The notes beneath the pieces were generated by a model. That model saw only the letters and a list, made by a program, of their open reading frames with translations. It made no database searches and was not told where the DNA came from. The translations under genes and the position numbers were made by a program. Positions 53,701 through 64,000 of a DNA stretch of 64,000 nucleotides are shown piece by piece; within the stretch, counting starts at the first letter, position 1, and the number at the start of each line of letters is the position of its first letter. The stretch comes from Congeria kusceri (lineage: Eukaryota; Mollusca; Bivalvia; Myida; Dreissenidae). The DNA lies in contig CM051036.1 of the NCBI GenBank assembly GCA_027627225.1, positions 41,053,926 to 41,117,925 of the forward strand. Direction: 5' to 3'.

Positions 53701-54310
53701 TGTTACCTTACACCAGCAAAGTGACTTTGTCATTGTTACCTTACACTAGCAATGTGTTATTTGACATTATTACCTTACATCAGCAATGTGGTTTTGTCAT
53801 TGTTACCTTACACCAGCAATGTGCTTTTGTCATTGTTACCTTACACCAGCAATGTGCCTTTGTAATTGTTACCTTACACCAGCAATGTGTTATTTGACAT
53901 TGTTACCTTACATCAGCAATGTGCCTTTGTCAGTGTTACCTTACACCAGCAATGTGCCTTTGTCATTGTTACCTTACACCAGCAATGTGCCTTTGTCATT
54001 GTTACCTTACACAAGCAATGTGCCTTTGTTATTGTTACCTTACACCAGCAATGTGCCTTTGTCAGTGTTACCTTACACCAGCAATGTGCTTTGTCATTGT
54101 TACCTTACACCAGCAATGTGCCTTTGTAATTGTTACCTGACACCAGCAATGTGCCTTTGTCATTGTTACCTTACATTAGCAATGTGCCTTTGTCATTGTT
54201 ACCTTACACTAGCAATGTGCCTTTGTCATTGTTACCTTACACCAGCAATGTGTTCTATGACCATTATATGACATACACAGCAATGTGTTCTACAATGTGT
54301 TCTACAATGT
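50740..54310. repeat. Minisatellite, 47-bp and 33-bp units, split by F1 element
   Basis: Left array (about 50740-51550): units of 47 bases or longer variants with ACACCAGCAATGTGTTCTGA and CAACTTATTCTTTGTCATTG. Right array (about 53620-54310): 33-base units ACACCAGCAATGTGCCTTTG + TCATTGTTACCTT. The right unit equals the left unit minus the CTGACAACTTATTC part. Because 33 is a multiple of 3, all frames are long and open and give a repetitive peptide; I do not believe it is a gene. Confidence 0.88.
51557..53615 (+). mobile_element. F1-headed element with a different monomer (F1-delta)
   Basis: The F1 head TAGCTCACCTGAGCACAACG + TGCTCATGGTGAGCTTTTGT is followed by about eleven units of roughly 163 bases: GATTGTTCAAATGATGCCCC, TGGGGTCAAAACTGGCCACG, GGGGGTCACATTGTTTATAT, CTCCTCTGAAACCGCAAGGC. 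These are unlike the monomers of other F1 copies. No F1 tail is found; the array stops at ATGAAACAG, directly against the minisatellite. Confidence 0.8.
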
Positions 54311-54540
54311 GCCTTGCTCCATATAGTGTGATGACATACACTGCAATGTGTAACTGATGAACACTAAATGAATGACACAAGTTATGAGTATCAGTTATAC
54401 ATAGCAAACATATAAATGTAATCCTAAATGATGCATATTAATTAAACAACGGCAATCATATAAATGAACCACAAGAAAAAATGCAACAAATATGCACATT
54501 GCTGCAAGACAAAGTAACACCTTCATTGTTTATTATTAAA

Positions 54541-55546
54541 CTAGAATTGTCACATGAGTGACAGATATACCCCCACAATATAACGTTGTCACAAACTATG
54601 GCATCCATTCGAAAGAAATGAACAGAGAGAGAATGCTTTAATTTGTGAATGGTCAACTATGTATTTGGAAAAATGTAACTTCAATAGGAGCCATAACTCT
54701 GTCAACATTTAGTGGTTTGTCACCTAAGTTGAACTTGATCTGTATTTTATGATGTTACACCTATGTACCAAAAATAATTTAAATATGTGAAGCCTTTCAT
54801 GAATTATTGTCCATGTTGTTCGGGAATTTAAGTAAAAAAGGGGAGCCATAACTGTGTAAAATTTAGTGGTTTGTAACCATAGTTGAACTTGATCAGTATT
54901 TTATGACGCTATACATGTGTACCAATAATTATTTTAATATGTCAAGCCATTGTTGAGTTATCGTCAGGAAACCATGTTTGTAGGGAATTTAAGTCAAATA
55001 AAGGGGCATAAATCTGTCAAGATTTAGTGGTTTGTAACCATTAGTGGTTTGTAACCAAAGTCGAACTTGACCCATATTTTATGATGCTATACATGTATAC
55101 CAAGAAATATTTGAATACGTCAAGCCATTCTTGCGTTCTCGTCTGGAAATCCTGTTTTCATGGAATTTTAAGTCGAAAAGGGGCCATAACTCTGTCAAAA
55201 TTTAGTGGTTTGTAACAAACTTCGAACTTGACCTGTATTCTATGATGTTATACATGTGCACCAAAAATTATTTGAATATGTCAAGCCTTTCTTGAGTTAT
55301 CGTCCGGAAACCATGTTTTTAGGGAATTTTAAGTCGAAAAGGGGCCATAACGCTGTCAAAATATAGTGGTTTGTAACCTACATCGAACTTGACCTGTATT
55401 CTATGATGTTACACATGTGTACCAAAAATTATTTGAATATGTCCAGCCTTTCTTGAGTTATCATCCGGAAACCAAAAACCAACAGACCGACAAGCTCACT
55501 CTTACATGTATATACCCCCCCTAAACTTCGTTTGTGGGGGTATAAA
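54541..55546 (-). mobile_element. HINE-like element F3, second reverse copy
   Basis: The tail complement CTAGAATTGTCACATGAGTG is at 54541 and the head complement TTTGTGGGGGTATAA at 55546. At least five monomers with AGTGGTTTGTAACC and GGGGCCATAACTCTGTCAA lie between, including a short internal duplication (TTAGTGGTTTGTAACCA, about 55024-55055). Confidence 0.86.
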
Positions 55547-57917
55547 AAAGCATTCAACTCAAGAAACAGGTATAAAAAAGCATTTAACTCAACAAACAGT
55601 CACTTTTTAAATAATTTATTGTATATCAAATTATACATCATTTTAATGTCTAAAAATTGTTAACTAGAATTAAACATATTGCAGCAGTTTTTTGTTTGTT
55701 TAACATTTCAAAGAAACTCAGCATCATTTACTAACAAACAACAAAGTTACAGAAGTTTAATATGCAGGAAAGTGTTTGAAGAGAGTACAAAACCATACAT
55801 ATTAATATTTGTTACATGGAATAGGAATACAAAAAATAGGTTCCTGACTTATTAATTTCAAATGTTTTTGAAAAATATAAATTTAGTACTGCAATTAATT
55901 AGTAAGTAATTCTTAACAAAACGCGGATTGCTTTCAAGAAGTCAAATTTAACGTTGAACAACATGCAGTTTTCCATTGAATTTCTGGTCGAAATCATGAA
56001 ATACAAATCAAATGATATTACTAAAACATGATAAACACTCATGCCCATGGTTGGTGCTGGACATCCCATTTGAATTATTCTATGTACAAATGATGTCAAT
56101 GTTAAAGTGAGGTTGGGTGATATAGGTGGATTAGGAATGGTCATAAGCAACAACTGTGATGAAGTAAGCGATGTTGGTGATAAATGAAACAGTAAAATCT
56201 AGATAACCTTTTACAGACGGAACCATGGACAGGGCAATCACTATATGCCTCCCGCATCAAGATGCCAGTGGCATAAAAATTTAAGTAATTCGTATCTCGA
56301 GAGACAATATCTGATAAGTCGATAACTTAACAAAACTACCAGTACAAATATTGCATACAGGCATATGGCACACATGCGACACATCCTTGAAATGGTTCAA
56401 TAAATACCAACATTTAGTATTGTTATTTTTACAAAATTGTGAAACTTTCAAATATACATGCATATTTAACAGACAAACATGTTACACCGTTAATATCGTA
56501 ATATCAAAAATAAAATTGCTGATATGTAATAAAATCACCAAATTAGGAAACCCATGTGTCAATGACCAATTTCTGATTTGTTTGTCAGATTTTAATAATA
56601 CATAAATAAAATAAATAATGACTATAGATGTGTTATTAATTTATGTGCATTTTTACACCCAAAATAAGAATAATGTCCATTGTTTGCTTTTTTTTTCACA
56701 AACAAAGGGCAATAAGTCCGGTGCTTCTGGTCCGATCTTGCTTATATTCAACCTCAACTACAATCTCATAGTAGTAGACAAACTGTGCATGATTGGTGAA
56801 GATTGGATGAAAAATGAAGTCTCTATCCTGAATAATGTCCATTTTTTCGTATATTTTTTTAATAAACAAAGGGCAATAATCTGGTGTTTGAAACATGATC
56901 TGGCCCATTTTTGGCTGAGATTTGATGGTCATACACAAACAGTGAAAGTTAGGTTAAGATTGGATTGAAAATAAAGTCTATAAGTTGGAAAAAGGCAGTT
57001 TTGCACTTTTTTTGCATGAAAAAGGGGCAATAACTCTAGTGTTACTGGTGTGATCCGACCCAATAACAATCCCATCCGAGATTTTATGGGCATACACAAA
57101 CTGTGCAAGTTAGGTCAAGATTGAATAAAAAATGTAGTCTTTATCGTGATAACGGACCAAAAAATCACAATGTAGAACTGTCAAGAGCTGAGGCAGGTTA
57201 AATGACAAAACACTTGGTTTAAAAATAAAATTTTATATTGGAAATGACTCAATTTGAAATCACTCATTTTCCAAATGCTAAATACTAGTAATGCCCAAAG
57301 TAACAGCAAATCAATTCACTTAAAAGCAATTATGGGTATATTTCTCAAGTTATTATGTACCTTTATGTCAGATTTCGTGCATGTACACATTTATCATTCA
57401 TTTCACAGTCTGTATCTTTTAAAAGGTATGTTTAAATAGTTCACAGCTAGAAACAGCTAGAAACAGAAGTATAAAATGTCCACAACAAATATCCATCTAA
57501 TGAAATGCCTTTCAGAACAGAGGGATACATTCCTAAATAAAGAAAATTAATCAATGCAAAATAATTAGAGATGTGTATTTCGTTGAACATTTTTAAATAA
57601 ATGTATTTGACTTAACTTCTTAATTCTTAATTCCAGCTGGTTACATCAACTACAGTAAGGTATAGCAGATAGTTGTGGGATCTCTGCTGAACCACTTCAT
57701 CAGCCACACACATAATTTCTCAACATAAGTTCCCTAGAGCATAAAATAGGCACCAAATAAAAATTTAAAATTTTAACTTTATACAACTTTTGGAAAAAAC
57801 AAACTCGAACAAATATCAATTACAAACTTGAGCTTCAATAAACAAAAGTTAAAAAGAAACCCTAGGACAGTTAAAATAATGCCCCTACATAAACTGGAAT
57901 TTTGTGACATCCTTATG
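55547..57917 (-). other. NAGPA 3' UTR and convergent intergenic region
   Basis: Downstream of NAGPA on its own strand. AT-rich with several TTTATT (AATAAA on the minus strand), so I cannot place the poly(A) site. Except for an F1 fragment (56690-57165) no element is recognised. Confidence 0.45.
56690..57165 (-). mobile_element. F1 monomer fragment (reverse)
   Basis: About three F1-type monomers on the minus strand, with CAAACTGTGCATGATTGGTG, ATCCTGAATAATGTCCAT and GGGGCAATAACTCTAGTG. Neither head nor tail is present. Confidence 0.8.
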
Positions 57918-60900
57918 CTATGAAAGTCCAGAATTTTTCAACATAAAAGAGGTCTCGTCTTCTGAAGAGGAAGAAGTTGTAAAACTTGACCATGGCTGAG
58001 TCTGTAATAGCACCACTGCTTCTTTTGTTATTGGCTTAGCACGTGAACGTTTTCTCTTGCGGTTGGTTTTCTTTCGGCCACAATATTTACATAACAGGAC
58101 TACATTTAGCAGACAGCTGAGGAATGCTGTAACTGAGATCACTATGAGACTGACAACTGCATTCCTGAAATTGAAGCACAAACTTTCTGTGCGTGTTTTT
58201 ACACTAAAAAACTACAATATCGTATAAATGCTTGTATATAAGATGATGTTTATTGAGTGTAAATATGATTTATAATTAATACATTTGTAATGATTCTTCA
58301 ACATACATGAAAATTATTGGGAGAAGAGTAATATTGATATATTTACTGTATTGGAATACTAGTGTAACATCATTAAATTTATATGAATACAAGAGCAACC
58401 CTGGTATAGTATAAGGCATATCATCATACAAAAGTAAGTCACAGGTAAAATGAATGGTCATGCACTTCTTTCTGTTCATAAAATCAACTGGAGGGTTTGA
58501 ATTTCTAGTCTCTAGATTTCGAGTACAATGTATGACAGCTACCTGTATTCCACCGACATATCCACCTCTAAGGATTTTCTTTGCTCTAATTTCTTCATTA
58601 AACAGGGACCAGCTGCAAAAATGCGAATAAGGTAAGATATTACATAGATACCTTTTTTTTTCATTTCATATGCATCTTAAATTAGGCTTTACATAACTGC
58701 ATATATTATGCTGTTGTTGTTTTTGTTAATGTCATTTCATTTTCAAACTGCTGTATTAGTAAATGCCATTTCATTCTATTTAACACATATTCTGGTTAAC
58801 ATGAAGTAACGCATATGGCCCAGAAATGCATTGCTATCACAATGATAGAATATGACAAACAACAGCTGTAAGAGGACAGCGCGCTCGACTATTCGAAGTA
58901 CCGGTATTTCATTTGGTACATATTTTGGATAGTGGAAGGGTCATAAATTTGTTAAAGTACAAAACTTTTCAGTGAAGCCTTGTATAGTTTATTCTTTTTT
59001 TGAACAAAAACTTTAACCACAAAATCTATGTAAAAAGTGTGCATAACTCTGTCAAAATACAAAACATGAGTTATGAGTAATGTTGCCCCTGATACTAGAG
59101 TTGATGACAAAGGTTAGTTCCAAGTTTCAAATGAATAACTTATGTAGTTTTGAAGTTACAAAACTTTTGAATATAAACTTTAACCAGAAAATCTATGTAA
59201 AAAAGGGGCATAACTCTGCCAAAATACAAAACAGAGTTATGGGTAATTTTGCCCCTGATACTTGAGTTGATGACAAAGGTTAGTTTCAAGTTTCAGGAGA
59301 ATAACTTACATAGCTTTGAAGTTACCAAACTTTTGAATATAAACTTTAAACAGAAAATCTAAGTGAAAAGGGGGCATAACTCTGTCAAAATACAAAACAG
59401 AGTTATGGGGAATGTTGCCCCTGATTCTGGAGTTGATGACAAAGGTATTTTCCCAGTTTCAGGTGAATTACTTATGTAGTTTTGAAGTTACAAGACTTTT
59501 GAATAAAAACTTTAACCAATTCAGACGCGGACGCAGGCGCCGGGGGTAGTAGGAAAGCTCACTTATTCTTCGAATAGTTGAGCTAAAAAATAAATGAGGC
59601 GTGTCATGGGACTCCTGGGCTTAATGCATGTGTGTAGAGCGTCATCCTGGATCAGCCTGTGCAGTCTGGACAGACTAATCCAGGATGACACTTGCTGCTT
59701 TTAAGGTATTTTCTGTTTCAAGGAAGTCTCTTCCAAACGTAAAACCAATGTTGGCACAAAATGTTGTGCTGACTGCACAGGCTGATCAGGGACGACACTT
59801 TAAGCACATGCATTAAGCCTGGTTTTCCAGTGACACGCCTCAAATATGTTATGTAACATTTTCACATCTTCAGACAAACCCTCTTGCCTGAGGCCATCTG
59901 GAAATTTGAATAAGTCAGACAAGAGCTCATTAGCTACTTAATGCAGTCTGTAATGCTTTTGGCTAGCAAAATACAAAATTTGAAATAAAATATTTACAAT
60001 TTCAGGCTGTCAACTAAGTTCCTAGAAAATATAGGAACAATAATGGAATATTTTCACCAAAAATATAGGACTTCCTGCCAATTTTTTTGACAAAATATAC
60101 AAATTTTATAGTAAAAATACTTCATTATAAGGATAATATGGGATCATATTCTAGCCGGAAAAGTCTTAAAGCTTGTGTATTAATGAAAAAAAAAAAGGAT
60201 AAACATGTTTATGCTTATCAATTGGCAACTAAGACATGCATGCTATAACCTGAGTATTTAAGTTTGATGCGAGTGAAGCGAGCAAGAAAAGAATCATTAT
60301 ATTGGTTCTTGCTATACTTTTCACGGGCCAATTTCTGGCGCGTGAATGGCCAAATTTCACAAAAATATAGGAAAACATTCTTATATATAGGAAAATATAG
60401 GAGGTTTTTTCAAAATGTAGCATTTCTTTCCAAAATAAGAAAACACAGAAATATAGGGATCGGTTGACAGCCTACAATTTGACAAACTCTACATTTCTAA
60501 CACCACTATTTCAGTCAGTGGCTAGAGCCACTCTGACCTACCTTGTACTAGATCGTGGTGCAGATAGGTGTAGTTGCAGGCCCCAGTCACCGGGTCACAC
60601 ACACACTCATCCTCACACTGACAGGCCAGGGAACAGTTCGCCCCGTACGTGCCCATACCACACCCTGTCAGCAAACAAAAACATAACGTCCAGTAAGTGG
60701 TTTTGGTTAGTTTTAAGAAAGTTTGATTAATGGATCTATTTCCCTATGTGATGTAAATACATTAAATAACAAAAACATACCTGTGTATATATTTAAAGCT
60801 TGTGTAACACAAAACTGCTTTGATACCATACATATTTTTACTGCAAAAACAAAACATGGCCAAGTCATAGCACATTAAGTTTTACAGAAAATATAATACA

Positions 60901-63787
60901 TTATAATATAACAAACCTAACAAGAGCTGGTTGTTCAACAGGTATGCACCCTGTAGGTTAAAAGCAGTCTCATGTTTGGTGAAGATCAGATGATAACTGT
61001 TGGACATGCATGCTATAAAGGCCAATTTGATAAATCAAGGTCCATAACTCTGCTGTTCCCGGGCAATTTGGTTGATCATCAAACTTGGCTAAGATATTAT
61101 GCCCTTTAACATTTTCCTCATGATTGGTGAAGATCAAATGAAAACTGTTGGACTTAAAAGAGCGGAAACGGCTAAAAAGGCTAATTTTAGATAATTCAAA
61201 GGCCATAATTCCACAGTTCTTGGGGCAATTTGGTTGATTATCGAGTTAGACTGAGATAAGATTTTCATAATATTGCTGAAGATTGGATAAAAACTTTTGG
61301 AAAGCGGAAACAAAAGTGGTCAACAGACCAATCGACCGACATAAGCAAACCAATACAACCTGCCATCTTCAACAGGGGGCATAATAACAAGTACCGGTAA
61401 AAATAGTCAAACAATTAAACCTAGGCACTACACTCTCACTGGGACATGCAACCTACTGTTTTCACACAATTTTCCTGAGAATCCTGGCTCACACAGGCAG
61501 TTGCCAGTCTGAGTATCACAAGTAGCGTTGTTTTCACAGATACACCTGAGTGAACACTGGTCACCATGCGAACCTGGGGCACAGGGCATTGAGCAGTCAT
61601 CACCGTGAAAGCCTAAATGGCACACGCACCCATCTGGAAGGAAGAGCAACCTCTTTATTCAGTTATTACAAAAATATTTGAGGCGTGTGATGGGAAACCC
61701 GGGCTTAATGCATGTGCGTAAAGTGTCATCCTGGATCAGCTTGTGCAATCTCTGGGACGGCACTTTCTGCCTACAGTGGATTTATGTTTAGAAGAGAAAT
61801 CCTTGAACCATAAAATACCATAAAAGTGGAAAGTGTCGTCCCGCACAGGCTGATCCGGGATGGCTTTACACACGTGCATTGAGCCTGGTTTTCCCTCGAT
61901 ACACCTCGGGTTTTTTGGGGGGGGGGAGGGGATCAAACAAGTGTAGATAAGCATTTATCACAGAGGAACACCAATTCATCAAATTGAATGAAATATCTTC
62001 AATCATGATGGACAAATGTGCAAGTATTTTGTTTTTATTGTCAAAACGGACGTTCATAAAGAAGTGTAATAAAAGCACAAAATGCTGCATGACTATGAAA
62101 GTTCTTGATTTCAAACATAGTCTCAACTTAAAATATTGACCAATATAAACACTTTATTACATATGATCATTGAAACATAGATTGATTTTTATCTCAGAAT
62201 GCCTAAACTAATTGCCCATAATATAAACCTTATGTTAACTGTTATTATATGACGGTATTAAATTCTTAATTTCAGATTTTTAAATAAATTGCCCCCTTGA
62301 GGTCCTTTTTATTGACATAGTCTCTTTAAGACTGTGTGTAATCATGAAGCCTTAAAGTATTGACACTAAATTCCACACAGGCCAACTCAGAAGAAAACAA
62401 AACTGTTATTTTGATCATTTACACGTAAAATTATCACCTTCTGTGCAAGTTCCATGGTCACTACAATCTCCGGGACATTTCAGCCAATCACAGCCTGCCC
62501 CTGTCCAGTATCCATGGCAATGACACACCCCCTGGTCACATGACCCATGACCTCGACAGTCCTCCGAGGGGCAGGGAGGGTCATGAACACACAGGATGGT
62601 GGTGACATTCCTGGCACACCGGACATTATCATTGACTGGACTAAAAATGGACAAAAAATAGATTAAAATACCCTGAAAATAATATGTAATCTTTATTCTA
62701 TGCTTTTCAGTGAAATATCCAATTTTATTGGTGAAATAAAATCTTATATTATCACTTTTGGAGCAGTGAACATGTAAGATTTTATATTTTCACTGCAGTG
62801 AAAATTTAACAAAAAACTCACTATTTTTCTATCAATAGCATCAATCTACCAGTATAGACTTACCTCCCTTGGCAAATGTATATACATGTACTGTATTTAC
62901 ATACATTTGTTTACAGAAAACACATGATAAAATTCAACAAAAATATAATTAAGCGACAAAGAGGCACAAATTATGTCTCTTTTTTCCCACCATACTTATG
63001 ATAAACAATTTTGGAGTCATTTGTGATGTCACTTTTATGACGTCAGAATACACAAACGTGTGACGTTTAAGCTTATCTTATTTATTTATAGTCCAAAATC
63101 ATATAATAAACAGAAAATTTGTTGATTTCAGTGAATGATCGAATAATGATTTCACTCGTGGTCATAGAAAACTATATTTTCACTAGTGGCTACGCCACTC
63201 GTGAAAATATTATTTTCTATGACCACTTGTGAAATAAACTTCGATCATTCACTAAAATCAACAAATATACTTATTTCTTTAAACACATTCCAGTTCATTC
63301 ATTTCTAATCTATTTATTAGCTACTGCAAATCATGCTTTAAAACTGCAAATGAATGTTATTAGAACTTACTGCCAATACAGCATCACCTTATTCTAAATG
63401 TTTTCACAAACACAAATGCTAATAAACAAAAGGCACAAAAATGTCATGAACTTTTTAATGAATTTTAATGTACATGTACATTGCATTATATATGAAGCTT
63501 TCCAGTAATAGAATTTACAGCATAATTTTTTTTTTCAATAATTCTTTATATGATCAATTGTACATCCTTTTTAATGGATGTTAACCAACTTAAGCCCGTA
63601 CATACACTTATAATCAGTATATATGTGTATATATTTCTAAGGTTCTGCTCTTCCCTACCAGGGATCAGATGGGTAGCTCAGCAGGGTGTTGTTGAGGACG
63701 AGAGTGGAGGACCCGCCCCCATCCAGGTTGATAGCGTTGATGGCTCCATGCTTCTTTAGGATCTCTGCTGCCTCATACAGTGACACA
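57918..63787 (-). CDS. NAGPA: NAGPA (uncovering enzyme) homologue, 3' six exons
   Basis: Exons in reading order: 63787-63659, 62640-62438, 61633-61457, 60664-60542, 58612-58543, 58164-57918 (stop 57920-57918). All are GT-AG and in frame, 315 aa visible; the N-terminal catalytic part lies outside. Function (family): N-acetylglucosamine-1-phosphodiester alpha-N-acetylglucosaminidase removes the covering GlcNAc from lysosomal enzymes in the trans-Golgi, exposing mannose-6-phosphate. Evidence: NAINLDGGGSSTLVLNNTL then SYPSDPC, as in human NAGPA, where the hydrolase domain ends. Then Cys-rich EGF-like modules (CRGHGSCDQGVCHC, CSDHGTCTEDGCVC, CENNATCDTQTGNCLC, CECEDECVCD-type). One transmembrane helix (VVSLIVISVTAFLSCLLNVV) and a basic 58-aa tail follow. 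It has one EGF-like module more than I recall for human NAGPA. Confidence 0.93.
58859..59586 (-). mobile_element. HINE-like element F2, reverse copy (NAGPA intron)
   Basis: Minus-strand head TAGCTCAACTATTCGAAGAA (59585 down) and tail AATAGTCGAGCGCGCTGTCC…ACAGCTGTTG. Four monomers with GGGGCATAACTCTGTCAAAA lie between. It has the same monomer type as the 44361 copy, with a 13- to 16-base sub-terminal inverted repeat. Confidence 0.86.
59596..59842. mobile_element. Long-arm MITE, copy 5
   Basis: Arms GAGGCGTGTCATGGGACTCC and GGTTTTCCAGTGACACGCCT, with diverged interior (GGATCAGCCTGTGCAGTC, TTCAAGGAAGTCTCTTCC). It lies ten bases from the F2 copy, in a NAGPA intron. Confidence 0.83.
60003..60473. 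mobile_element. hAT-like MITE, AGGCTGTCAAC ends (NAGPA intron)
   Basis: The left CAGGCTGTCAAC and right GTTGACAGCCT are inverted and flanked by ACAATTT (59996-60002, 60474-60480). The interior repeats AATATAGGA-type words. It ends about 68 bases from the donor of NAGPA exon 60664-60542. Confidence 0.78.
60905..61395 (-). repeat. Tandem-repeat element F5, about 147-bp period
   Basis: Three diverged units with TGAAGATCAGATGATAACTG (60978), TGAAGATCAAATGAAAACTG (61127) and a third at 61270. They include GTCCATAACTCTGCTGTTC. The end CAACCTGCCATCTTCAACAG + GGGGCATAATAAC resembles the ends of other such elements. It lies in the intron before NAGPA exon 60664-60542. Confidence 0.72.
61680..61907. 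mobile_element. Long-arm MITE, copy 6
   Basis: Arms GAGGCGTGTGATGGGAAACC and GGTTTTCCCTCGATACACCT. The interior is shortened at both stem-loops (CAGCTTGTGCAATCTCTGGG). It lies in a NAGPA intron. Confidence 0.83.
61908..62437 (-). other. NAGPA intron, no feature seen
   Basis: AT-rich with a short G-run near 61915-61930. No element recognised. Confidence 0.4.
63117..63267. repeat. Long hairpin, arms about 73 bp (NAGPA intron)
   Basis: The left arm ATTTGTTGATTTCAGTGAAT…GTGGTCATAGAAAACTATAT and right arm ATATTATTTTCTATGACCAC…ATTCACTAAAATCAACAAAT pair with few mismatches. The centre is TTTTCACTAGTGGCTACGCC + ACTCGTGAAAA. A smaller related arm pair is near 62726-62805. Confidence 0.84.
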
Positions 63788-64000
63788 CTGATAATACAAC
63801 AGTCTGTGAGCACAGTCATTAACAAAATACTGTAAATAAAATCATGATTCAGAGTTACATTGTCAATAGCCTATGAGTCTATTGGAACTTTTGTCTGAGT
63901 CAAAGTCAATATATGCTGTCCAAGACGTTTGAGCCTATCATACATGAAGTATAGTGACAGTGATAAACAGTTCAACAATGTGTAATACCTGTATATAGGC

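Noticed and set aside
53652..54271. Repetitive 161-aa protein (CYLTPAMCLCH repeats)
   Set aside because: A 33-bp tandem repeat is in frame with itself in every frame; the peptide is low complexity and no gene structure surrounds it.
63788..64000. A further NAGPA exon at the right edge (ATATACAG|GTATTA on the minus strand)
   Set aside because: A donor-like string exists at the very edge, but too little sequence is present to test frame or homology.

Overview
The window is animal nuclear DNA, AT-rich, with short spliced exons in long, transposon-filled introns. The dispersed repeats (tandem-repeat-carrying elements, tRNA-headed SINEs, long-arm MITEs) and the protein sequences suggest a mollusc, most likely a bivalve. 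A dreissenid mussel is only an impression; no search was possible. I see no prokaryotic-style genes, no rRNA, no functional tRNA gene, no CRISPR array and no recognisable transposase or viral gene.

Three protein-coding genes can be read exon by exon, and every junction keeps the reading frame. (1) FAM136A homologue, + strand, 2601-4229, 3 exons, 135 aa, with four CX3C motifs as in mitochondrial intermembrane-space proteins. (2) TENT4A/TENT4B (PAPD7/PAPD5, Trf4-type) non-canonical poly(A) polymerase homologue, + strand, 12251-41003, 11 exons, 693 aa, with a 17-kb first intron. (3) NAGPA (mannose-6-phosphate 'uncovering enzyme') homologue, - strand, 63787-57918, the last six exons only; its 5' part lies beyond the right edge. 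TENT4 and NAGPA converge. The genes act in separate processes (mitochondria, RNA tailing, lysosomal enzyme sorting), so no pathway is implied by their order.

Most of the rest is mobile or repetitive. 1-10 kb: HINE-like elements, SINEs and a 31-bp minisatellite. 12.6-29.6 kb (TENT4 intron 1): HINE-like elements, MITEs, hairpin elements and a SINE. 31-37 kb: introns 4 and 5, roughly 80% made of nested DNA transposons. 41-57 kb: TENT4 3' flank, a large nested HINE-like complex, two minisatellites and direct repeats. 58-64 kb: NAGPA introns with MITEs and palindromes.

The most unusual feature is a set of apparently unrelated non-autonomous elements with one shared design: sub-terminal inverted repeats, a head starting TTAGCTC and a tail ending CTCTTG (two of the families), an internal tandem array of about 145-170 bp period, and a common AGAGTTATGGCCCC-like motif in several monomer types. 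The same ends occur with different monomers, which suggests module exchange.
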